Origin: Gibbula magus
Lineage: Eukaryota; Mollusca; Gastropoda; Trochida; Trochidae
NCBI GenBank assembly: GCA_936450465.1
Contig: OW388300.1
Location: 48,907,378 to 48,971,377, forward strand
DNA: 64,000 nucleotides
Direction: 5' to 3'
Shown: one piece after another, positions 34,501 through 46,500 of the stretch
Position numbering within the stretch: position 1 is the first letter of the stretch
How the letters are laid out: each line of letters opens with the position of its first letter
Notes under the pieces: generated by a model
What the model was told of the DNA's origin: nothing
The model's input: only the letters and a program-made list of their open reading frames with translations
Database searches by the model: none
Made by a program: the position numbers and the translations under genes

Positions 34501-37500
34501 TGTATACCAGGGATATAGTGGAAGTTACTAGGCCGGAGTGCCCAAGGATGTATACCAGGGGAATAGTGGGAGTTGCTAAGACGGAGTGCCGAAGGGTGTA
34601 TACCAGGGATGTATAAAGGGGGGTTTACTAAGACGAAGTGCCCAAAAATGTATACCAGGGGAATAGTGGGAGTTGCTAAGACGGAGTGCCGAAGGGTGTA
34701 TACCAGGTATGGATAGAGTGGGGGTTACTAAGACAGACGGAGTGCCCAAGGGTGTATACCAGGGATATAGTGGGAGTTACTAGGCCGGAGTGCCCAAGGA
34801 TGTATACCAGGGGAATATAGTGGGAGTTACTAGGCCGGAGTACCCAAGGATGTATACCAGGGGAATAGCGGGAGTTACTAAGACGAAGTGCCCAAGGATG
34901 TATACCAGTGTAATAGTGGGAGTTGCTAAGACGGAGTGCCGAAAAGTGTATACCAGGGATGGATAGAGTGGGGGTTGCTAAGACAGACGGAGTGCCCAAG
35001 GGTGTATACCAGGGATAAAGTGGGAGTTACTAGGCCGGAGTGCCCAAGGATGTATACCAGGGTAATAGTGGGAGTTGCTAAGACGGAGTGCCGAAGGATG
35101 TATACCAGGGATGGATAGAGCAGGGGTTACTAAGACAGACGGAGTGCCCAAGGGTGTATACCAGGGATATAGTGGGAGTTACTAGGCCGGAGTGCCCAAG
35201 GATGTATACCAGGGGAATGTAGTGGGAGTTACTAGGCCGGAGTACCCAAGGATGTATACCAGGGGAATAGCGGGAGTTGCTAAGACGGAGTGCCGAAGGG
35301 TGTATACCAGGGATGGATAGAGCGGGGGTTACTAAGACAGACGGAGTGCCCAAGGGTGTATACCAGGGATATAGTGGGAGTTACTAGGCCGGAGTGCCCA
35401 AGGATGTATACCAGGGGAATGTAGTGGGAGTTACTAGGCCGGAGTACCCAAGGATGTATACCAGGGGAATAGCGGGAGTTACTAAGACGAAGTGCCCAAG
35501 GATGTATACCAGGGGAATAGTGGGAGTTGCTAAGACTGAGTGCCGAAGGGTGTATACCAGGGATGAATAGAGTGGGGGTTACTTAGACAGACGGAGTGCC
35601 CAAGGATGTATACCAGGGGAATAGCGGGAGTTACTAAGACGAAGTGCCCAAGGATGTATACCAGGGGAATAGTGGGAGTTGCTAAGACGGAGTGCCGAAG
35701 GGTGTATACCAGGGATGGATAGAGCGGGGGTTACTAAGACAGACGGAGTGCCCAAGGGTGTATACCAGGGATATAGTGGGAGTTACTAGGCCGGAGTGCC
35801 CAAGGATGTATACAAGGGGAATGTAGTGGGAGTTACTAGGCCGGAGTACCCAAGGATGTATACCAGGGGAATAGCGGGAGTTACTAAGACGAAGTGCCCA
35901 AGGGTGTATACCAGGGGAATAGTGGGAGTTGCTAAGACTGAGTGCCGAAGGGTGTATACCAGGGATGAATAGAGTGGGGGTTACTTAGACAGACGGAGTG
36001 CCCAAGGGTGTATACCAGGGATATAGTGGGAGTTACTAGGCCGGAGTGCCCAAGGATGTATACCAGGGGAATAGTGGGAGTTGCTAAGACGGAGCGCCGA
36101 AGGGTGTATACCAGGGATGGATAGAGGAGGGGTTACTAAGACAGACGGAGTGCCCAAGGGTGTATACCAGGGGAATAGCGGGAGTTACTAGGCCGGAGTG
36201 CCCAAGGATGTATACCAGGGGAATAGCGGGAGTTACTAAGACGAAGTGCCCAAGGATGTATACCAGGGGAATAGAGGGAGTTACTAAGACTGAGTGCCGA
36301 AGGGTGTATACCAGGGATGGATAGAGTGGGGGTTACTTAGACAGACGGAGTGCCCAAGGTTGTATACCAGGGATATAGTGGGAGTTACTAGGCCGGAGTG
36401 CAGGAGGATGTATACCAGTGTAATAGTGGGAGTTGCTAAGACGGAGTGCCCAAGGGTGTATACCACGGGATATAGTGGGAGTTACTAGGCCGGAGTGCCC
36501 AAGGATGTATACCAGGGGAATAGTGGGAGTTGCTAAGACGGAGCGCCGAAGGGTGTATACCAGGGATGGATAGAGGAGGGGTTACTAAGACAGACGGAGT
36601 GCCCAAGGGTGTATACCAGGGGAATAGCGGGAGTTACTAGGCCGGAGTGCCCAAGGATGTATACCAGGGGAATAGCGGGAGTTACTAAGACGAAGTGCCC
36701 AAGGATGTATACCAGGGGAATAGAGGGAGTTACTAAGACTGAGTGCCGAAGGGTGTATACCAGGGATGGATAGAGTGGGGGTTACTTAGACAGACGGAGT
36801 GCCCAAGGTTGTATACCAGGGATATAGTGGGAGTTACTAGGCCGGAGTGCAGGAGGATGTATACCAGTGTAATAGTGGGAGTTGCTAAGACGGAGTGCCC
36901 AAGGGTGTATACCACGGGATATAGTGGGAGTTACTAGGCCGGAGTGCCCAAGGATGTATACCAGGGAAATATAGTGGGAGTTACTAGGCCGGAGTACCCA
37001 AGGATGTATATCAGGGGATTAGCGGGAGTTACTAAGACGAAGTGCCCAAGGATGTATACCAGGAGAATAGTGGGAGTTGCTAAGACGGAGTTCCGAAGGG
37101 TGTATACCAGGGATGGATAGAGTGGGGGTTACTTAGACAGACGGAGTGCCCAAGGTTGTATACCAGGGATATAGTGGGAGTTACTAGGCCGGAGTGCCCA
37201 AGGATGTATACCAGGGGAATAGCGGGAGTTACTAAGACGAAGTGCCCAAGGATGTATACAAGGGGAATAGTGGGAGTTGCTAAGACGGAGTGCCGAAGGG
37301 TCTACACCAGGGATGGATAGAGTGGGGGTTACTTAGACAGACGGAGTGCCCAAGGGTGTATACCAGGGATATAGTGGGAGTTACTAGGCCGGGGTGCCCA
37401 AGGATGTATACCAGGGGAATATAGTGGGAGTTACTAGGCCGGAGTACCAAAGGATGTATACCAGGGGAATAGTGGGAGTTGCTAAGACGGAGTGCCGAAG

Positions 37501-40500
37501 GGTGTATACCAGGGATGGATAGAGTGGGGGTTACTTAGACAGACGGAGTGCCCAAGGGTGTATACCAGGGGAATAGTGGGAGTTACTAGACCGGAGAGCC
37601 ATATGGTGTATACCACGGGATATAGTGGGAGTTACTAGGCCGGAGTGCCCAAGGATGTATACCAGGGGAATATAATGGGAGTTACTAGGCCGGAGTACCC
37701 AAGGATGTATACCAGGCGAATAGCGGGAGTTACTAAGACGAAGTGCCCAACGATGTATACCAGGGTAATAGTGAGAGTTGCTAAGACGGAGTGCCGAAAA
37801 GTGTATACCAGGGATGGATAGAGTGGGGGTTGCTAAGACAGACGGAGTGCCCAAGGGTGTATACCAGGGATAAAGTGGGAGTTACTAGGCCGGAGTGCCC
37901 AAGGATGTATACCAGGGTAATAGTGGGAGTTGCTAAGACGGAGTGCCGAAGGATGTATACCAGGGATGGATAGAGCGGGGGTTACTAAGACAGACGGAGT
38001 GCCCAAGGGTGTATACCAGGGATATAGTGGGAGTTACTAGGCCGGAGTGCCCAAGGATGTATACCAGGGGAATGTAGTGGGAGTTACTAGGCCGGAGTAC
38101 CCAAGGATGTATACCAGGGGAATAGCGGGAGTTGCTAAGACGGAGTGCCGAAGGGTGTATACCAGGGATGGATAGAGCGGGGGTTACTAAGACAGACGGA
38201 GTGCCCAAGGGTGTATACCAGGGATATAGTGGGAGTTACTAGGCCGGAGTGCCCAAGGATGTATACCAGGGGAATGTAGTGGGAGTTACTAGGCCGGAGT
38301 ACCCAAGGATGTATACCAGGGGAATAGTGGGAGTTACTAAGACGAAGTGCCCAAGGGTGTATACCAGGGGAATAGTGGGAGTTGCTAAGACTGAGTGCCG
38401 AAGGGTGTATACCAGGGCTGAATAGAGTGGGGGTTACTTAGACAGACGGAGTGCCCAAGGGTGTATACCAGGGATATAGTGGGAGTTACTAGGCCGGAGT
38501 GCAGAAGGATGTATACCAGGGTAATAGTGGGAGTTGCTAAGACGGAGTGCCGAAGGGTGCATACCAGGGATGGATAGATTGGGGGTTACTAAGACAGACG
38601 GAGTGCCCAAGGGTGTATACCAGGGATGTAGTGGGAGTTACTAGGCCGGAGTGCCCAAGGATGTATACCAGGGGAATAGTGGGAGTTGCTAAGACGGAGT
38701 GCCGAAGGGTGTATACCAGGGATGGATAGAGCGGGGGTTACTAAGACAGACGGAGTGCCCAAGGGTGTATACCAGGGATATAGTGGGAGTTACTAGGCCG
38801 GAGTGCCCAAGGATGTATACCAGGGGAATGTAGTGGGAGTTACTAGGCCGGAGTACCCAAGGATGTATACCAGGGGAATAGTGGGAGTTACTAGGCCGGA
38901 GTGCAGAAGGATGTATACCAGGGTAATAGTGGGAGTTGCTAAGACGGAGTGCCGAAGGGTGCATACCAGGGATGGATAGATTGGGGGTTACTAAGACAGA
39001 CGGAGTGCCCAAGGGTGTATACCAGGGGAATAGCGGGAGTTACTAGGCCGGAGTGCCCAAGGATGTATACCAGGGGAATAGCGGGAGTTACTAAGACGAA
39101 GTGCCCAAGGATGTATACCAGGGGAATAGAGGGAGTTACTAAGACTGAGTGCCGAAGGGTGTATACCAGGGATGGATAGAGTGGGGGTTACTTAGACAGA
39201 CGGAGTGCCCAAGGTTGTATACCAGGGATATAGTGGGAGTTACTAGGCCGGAGTGCAGGAGGATGTATACCAGTGTAATAGTGGGAGTTGCTAAGACGGA
39301 GTTCCCAAGGGTGTATACCACGGGATATAGTGGGAGTTACTAGGCCGGAGTTCCCAAGGGTGTATACCACGGGATATAGTGGGAGTTACTAGGCCGGAGT
39401 TCCCAAGGGTGTATACCACGGGATATAGTGGGAGTTACTAGGCCGGAGTGCCCAAGGATGTATACCAGGGGAATATAGTGGGAGTTAGTAGGCCGGAGTA
39501 CCCAAGGATGTATACCAGGGGAATAGTGGGAGTTACTAAGACGGAGTGCCCAAGGGTTTATACCAGGGGAATAGTGGGAGTAACTAGACCGGAGTGCCAT
39601 ATGGTGTATACCACGGGATATAGTGGGAGTTACTAGGCCGGAGTGCCCAAGGATGTATACCAGGGGAATATAGTGGGAGTTACTAGGCCGGAGTACCCAA
39701 GGATGTATATCAGGGGATTAGCGGGAGTTACTAAGACGAAGTGCCCAAGGATGTATACCAGGGGAATAGTGGGAGTTGCTAAGACGGAGTTCCGAAGGGT
39801 GTATACCAGGGATGGATAGAGTGGGGGTTACTTAGACAGACGGAGTGCCCAAGGTTGTATACCAGGGATATAGTGGGAGTTACGAGGCCGGAGTGCCCAA
39901 GGATGTATACCAGGGGAATAGCGGGAGTTACTAAGACGAAGTGCCCAAGGATGTATACAAGGGGAATAGTGGGAGTTGCTAAGACGGAGTGCCGAAGGGT
40001 CTACACCAGGGATGGATAGAGTGGGGGTTACTTAGACAGACGGAGTGCCCAAGGGTGTATACCAGGGATATAGTGGGAGTTACTAGGCCGGAGTGCCCAA
40101 GGATGTATACCAGGGGAATATAGTGGGAGTTACTAGGCCGGAGTGCCCAAGGATGTATACCAGGGGAATAGCGGGAGTTACTAAGACGAAGTGCCCAAGG
40201 ATGTATACCAGGGGAATAGTGGGAGTTGCTAAGACGGAGTGCCGAAGGGTGTATACCAGGGATGGATAGAGTGGGGGTTACTTAGACAGACGGAGTGCCC
40301 AAGGGTGTATACCAGTGGAATAGTGGGAGTTACTAGACCGGAGTGCCATATGGTGTATACCACGGGATATAGTGGGAGTTACTAGGCCGGAGTGCCCAAG
40401 GATGTATACCAGGGGAATATAATGGGAGTTACTAGGCCGGAGTACCCAAGGATGTATACCAGGCGAATAGCGGGAGTTACTAAGACGAAGTGCCCAACGA

Positions 40501-43500
40501 TGTATACCAGGGGAATAGTGGGAGTTGCTAAGACGGAGTGCCGAAGGGTGTATACCAGGGATGGATAGAGTGGGGGTTACTTAGACAGACGGAGTGCCCA
40601 AGGGTGTATACCAGGGGAATAGTGGGAGTTACTAGGCCGGAGTGCCATATGGTGTATACCACGGGATATAGTGGGAGTTACTAGGCCGGAGTACCCAAGG
40701 ATGTATACCAGGCGAATAGCGGGAGTTACTAAGACGAAGTGCCCAACGATGTATACCAGGGGAATAGTGGGAGTTGCTAAGACGGAGTGCCGAAGGGTGT
40801 ATACCAGGGATGGATAGAGTGGGGGTTACTTAGACAGACGGAGTGCCAAAGGGTGTATAACAGGGATATAGTGGGAGTTACTAGGCCGGAGTGCCCAAGG
40901 ATGTATACCAGGGGAATATAGTGGGAGTTACTAGGCCGGAGTACCCACGGATGTATACCAGGGGAATAGTGGGTGTTACTAAGACGGAGTGCCCAAGGGT
41001 GTATACCAGGGATGGATAGAGTGGGGGTTACTTAGACAGACGGAGTTCCCAAGGGTGTATAACAGGGATATAGTGGGAGTTACTAGGCCGGAGTGCCCAA
41101 AGGTGTATACCAGGGGAATAGCGTGAGTTACTAAGATGGAATGCCAAACAGTGTATACCAGGGGCATAGTGGGAGTTACTAAGACGGAGCGCTCAAGGGT
41201 GTATACCAAGGGAATAGCGGGAGTAACTAAGACGGAAAGTCCAACAGTGTATACCATGGACATAGTGGGAGTTACTAAGACGGGTGCCAAAGGGTTTATA
41301 CCAAGGGAATAATGGGAGTTGCTAAGACGGAATGCCCAACGGTGTATACCAGAGGAATAGCGGGAGTTACTAAGACATATTGGCCAAGGGTCTATGCCAT
41401 GAGAATAGTGGCAGTTGCTAAGACGGAGCGCCCAAGGGTGTATACCAGGAGAAAAGAAGGAGTTACTTAGACGAGGGGCCCAAGTCTGTATACCAGGGAT
41501 ATAGTGGTAGTTACTAAGACGGAGCGCTCAAGGGTGTATACCAAGGGAATAGCGGGAGTTACTAAGATGGAAAGCCCAACAGTGTATACCAGGGGCATAG
41601 TGGGAGTTACTAAGACGGAGGGCCCAAGGGTTTATACCAAGGGAATAGTGGGAGTTGCTAAGACGGAGCACCAAAGGGTGTATACCAAGGGAATAGTGGG
41701 AGTTACTAATACGGAGTGCCGAAGGGTGTATACCAAGGGAATAGAGGGAGTTACTTAGAAGAGTGGCCCAAGGGTGCATACCAGGGATATAGTGGTAGTG
41801 ACTAAGACAGAGCGCCAAAGGGTGCATACCAGGGAAATAGCGGGAGTTACTAAGACGGAGTGGCCAAGGGTATATACCAGGGGAATAGTGGGAGTTACTA
41901 GGCCGGAGTGCCAAAGGGTTTATACCAGGGGATTGACGGGAGTTGCTAAGACGGAGCGCTCAAGGGTGTATACAAAGGGAACAGCGGGAGTTACTAAGAC
42001 GGAAAGCCCAACAGTGTATACCAGGGGCATAGTGGGAGTTACTAAGACGGAGTGCCCAAGGGTTTATACCAAGGGAATAGTGGGAGTTGCTAAGACGGAG
42101 TGCCGAAGGGTGTATACCAAGGGAATAGTGGGAGTTACTAAGACGGAGTGCCCAAGGGTTTATACCAAGGGAATAGTGGGAGTTACTAAGACGGAGTGCC
42201 CAAGGGTTTATACCAGGTGAATAGCGGGAGTTCCTAAGACGGAGCGCCCAAGGGTGTGTACCAAGGGAATAGTGGGAGTTACTAAGACAGAGTGCCCTAG
42301 GGTATATACCAGGAGAATAGAGGGAGTTACTTAGACGAGGGGCCCAAGTGTGTATACCAGGGATATAGTGGGAGTTACTAGGCCAGAGTGCCCAAGGATG
42401 TATACCAGGGGAATATAGTGGGAGTTACTAGTCCGGAGTGCCCAAGGGTGCGTGAGAGTGTATATCGATTATATCGTGGAATGTAAATGGCATCCGGCGA
42501 ATAAACATAGATAACATAGATAATCAAAATTCTACTTTTTGGCCAACTTGCTTCTATTTATTCTTCTACACATTTAAGTAACCTGATATTATCATTATTA
42601 CACTTGTCAAAAATAATAGCTTGACAATGTCAAGCGGCACATTGACTGTGGCCATTTTTTTTTTACTCATCTTCGGTGGAAGTCATGAGCAGCGAGGAAT
42701 TTGAATTTAATTTAACAGTGTTATATATGAATAAAGTTAAATCATCACCAACATATCACAAAAAACGTGATTAATTGATTTGCTAGGGTAAAAGGTTTCC
42801 CTCATTTGTGCAGTGACCCAACACACATAGAATGTGCTTAACAGTGAGGGACATTGGCAGGGTATATACACAAAGAAAAGAAGAATTAGTGATATTAGTG
42901 TGTCCTATATTACATCGATGTTGGCCACATAATTTACTTCCCGCGGGTAAACACGGGCGTGAGATTTATGGCTTTAATGAGATTGTATATTAGGAAGTTT
43001 ATGGATTGTTGGTCCCATTTGGACTTCAAACGTTGTTTAATGTCAGATTTAATAGTCGGTTTGAATCTGTATAGAATAAGAAAATTTATTCCTATTCAAG
43101 GCCTTGTGGTCAAATATGCATGTGGCGTGGTAGGTTGGCACAACGTCCATCACAAGGCCGAAAGTTCATGTTGTGAAAGCGTTGGTATTTAAGCACAATA
43201 TTCATTATAATGGTGATATGGTGAGTTGGCAGGTTTCCATATGCATGAAACAAGGTAAGGGTGTGTCAGTGAATTAACAGTGATCTGGCGCTGTAAGTTG
43301 AGACAACAGGAAGAGAGCTGTGTTGAGATGGAAGCATCGTCTAGATCTGGTTCTGTACATTGTCTTGGGACGCCCTATGATATATTTAGGAAGGTTTCTT
43401 TGTCACAGTTATTCAAGGGCACATGAGAGACCACCGAGAGTATAGTGTCGAAATATTTAATGGATGGAAATAAGAGCTGTACAACAGCTTATGATATGTT

Positions 43501-46500
43501 TCAGGGGGTCTGTGTAGATTTGATTGCATAGCTTTCTGTAACTTGTTCTTTTGGAGTTGCAATCCAAAGTTTAACATGGTTGTATGTGGGATAATACTAC
43601 CTTCAAAAGTACAAATTCTTGTACTTTTTCGGACCAATGCAAGATTCAAACCCACACCCTCGTCGAGGCGAACTGGTCGTGTAAGCTGTTGGTACAGTAT
43701 TAAATATTGCAGAGGAGCCTTTTCGAAATGGTAAATTGTAGATCAAACCCTAAAAGGAAAACCAAAATACAACACGAACCAGAAAGTCAGCTGATATGGA
43801 AATACAATGTTGTCATTTATGTTATAAAAAAAATAATCAAGATGTCTGTAAATATATTTGTGTAGAACTGATGAAAGTTTTGCCTTGGAATTTGCCTTTT
43901 GTCCGACTGCCCATGCTCAATGTCATAATTTCTAAGTTCTGTTCAAGTTCGTCTGTATGTTCCACCTGATTCATTGTATGCAGTTACAGTGCATTGCAAA
44001 TTTAAGTAATAATGTGATATCAAGGTGTTCCAGAGACGCAAGGACGGCAGTGTGGACTTCTACAAGTACTGGGATGATTACAAGGTTGGGTTCGGACAAG
44101 TTAATGCTGAATTTTGGTTGGGTGAGTTGCTAATGAGTTTGAAAATATCTTTGATTTAATGAGTAAGTCTCATTCAGAAAGTGTTATATATCCTGACAAG
44201 ATAAATACCAATAACAAACTGTATTGTTATTAGGTCCTTAAAGGCGCTGTCGCACGTGGTTGGTAGTGAAATAAAGTGCTCTCACTAAAATAATACAACT
44301 ATCAGTAAATAGTAGATAATACTCCTGAATCAATACAAAAATGTTCTAAAACGAATGTACATGATTAGAGTCCATTTCCCTTCAAGCGGCCATAATAAGA
44401 TGTTCACTTTAAAATGACTGCTCGAAAGTAGTTCAAGTGATCTGACTGAAATAGTGATACATAAACACTTAGAGTAGAATTTTAAATATGGCAGAATGAT
44501 GGAATGGTTAACCATCAGGATGTCTGAAATCGCACATGACACCTACCTATCTACTTCTCACACTGAGGACTTCCACACAATCGTCGCTTTATACGTTACA
44601 CCATTTCCTTGCAATACCGATCAGTCACCGTTTTCAATGGATGCTGCTTATAGGGTCATGCAATGAGATCCTTTACACTCTAAAGTTTTAATAATGAAAG
44701 GAAAATTTGAGAATAAAAATATGCAAAGAACGTGCTACAGCGCCTTTACGCCTTTGAAGTCATCCTGCTCGACCGTGTCAAGGCTCCTCAAAATCTCATG
44801 ATGTCATGATGCCCCTGTTGGAGCAGGAAGCTTTGAATTGGGAAATCAGTTTTGGTACTATCACTAGTAGAAAATATCTAAATTCGCCGATTTTCTTTCA
44901 CTGCAACTCCTTATACTGTTTTCAATTCATATCACCAAATCGCAAAATATTCACTGACTTTGGCATGTTATGGCCTCATAGTAAATTATGTGGCAAGCAT
45001 CCCTTGATGGGGCCCGTACATATCCCGTTTAGGGTGGGGGCAATCTTTTGCTGTCAAAAGAATTTTGTTTTATCGTGCGAGTAGTATGGGCAAGTGACAC
45101 ATTCGTGTTGATTCCAAAAATATGGTTTGGGTTTCGACTAGATAACATGGTCACATGCTAAAGGTCTTAAGTAGAGTCATAATTAGCACTTAATGGTTAA
45201 AATAGTGTTGTACTTCATATTGATTAACTTTCTGATATTTTCTTCTCCAGTACGAAAGGCTGCAGGAAGCTGAAATGTTGTGTACAGACTTCTTGGCACA
45301 TGGGGAATCTGAATTGTATATTCTGTGACCCTGTGAATCCAAGTATGGGTCACAGGAGCCACAACATTAAAACCTGTTTTCGTCTTCATCTCATTTACAC
45401 AGAGAACTTGAAATTTGTTAAACCTCTAACAAATACTTACAATACTTACATTTTGAAACTTTTGAGGAACAGTGCCAATGACTCTATTTTTCGAACCAAC
45501 ACACACTATTTGATGTGTCACTTTCCTTTACTACTCGGATGATAAACGTTTCTGCTGACATCAAAACCCCCTCGCCCAGGGTTGTTCCGGGGCCTATCGT
45601 GGGGATGCATGCCAATGTCAGTGCACATTTTGCGATTTAGTGATATGAGGTGAGGTGATATTGGGTTTAATGTCGCTTTCAAGATGATTTCACTTATAAC
45701 CAGGCAGGAACTAGCACCAATCCTGAATAACATTTATGTTCAGCAGACAAAGTTGCCTAGCCTCTGGCGAACTCCGAATCTCTTAATTGAAACCCGAAAG
45801 AGCTAACACTATTCTGACACTTTATTGAAATATTTATATGATAAACAAGAGATTGAAGGCGGAACGTTAACTATTCGAAACTAGAATGCTTGTATAAGTA
45901 TATTTGGGGTATATGGCCGATATACGAATAAATGATGATGGTGATGATGATGATGGTGATCATTGTAGATGTGTTTACTTCAGTGAAAAAGACACAAGAA
46001 CTGCATTTGATAATTTCATAATTTATTTGTGTTTTATTTCAGGAAATGATAATATCTATCGCATAACTTCTCAAATGTCTTACAAACTAAGAATTGACAT
46101 GAGGGATCAGGAGGACCAATCAGGATACGCCACGTACTCCACATTCAATATTGCAAACGAGGCTAACAACTACCGTCTCACGGCAATGGTATACAACGGA
46201 GACAGAGGTAAATATATTTCAATAGAGCTAGTAAAATCGAAAATTCTAAATAAACACAAGGATTACCATAAGGTTATAGATGGTAGGAAAGAACATGTGT
46301 CATTATACATACAAAGATACACACACCAGGCCTAAATACATTGATACACAAACACACGTGTATGGGGTGAGGCAGTCTGGATCCGCCACTGCGTCAGATA
46401 ATTGGCTAGAATATCACAACTTTTATGTTACATTGCAATAGTTATGCTTCTTCTTTGATAATGTGATGGAATGTTTAATGTTCCAGGGGATTCACTCAGC

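Larger units (their letters stand above)
33568..44024 (+). other. FReD gene intron 2 (10.5 kb), mostly minisatellite
   Basis: From GTAAGC to GATATCAAG. The array at 34318..42452 occupies about 78% of it. Outside the array are AT-rich flanks and a tRNA-type SINE copy at 43575..43710. The acceptor lacks a good pyrimidine tract; it is placed by the conserved VFQRR that must follow WT. Confidence 0.75.

Noticed and set aside
34341..42220. Many long open frames on both strands across the minisatellite (16-residue repeats such as [16 protein letters not shown])
   Set aside because: The 48-bp unit is a multiple of three and lacks stops in several frames, so open frames arise automatically. Units with 2- or 4-bp insertions break each frame, and the array lies inside an intron.
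34318..42452. CRISPR-like reading of the regularly repeated array
   Set aside because: The repeats are contiguous without unique spacers and the genome is eukaryotic. It is a minisatellite.
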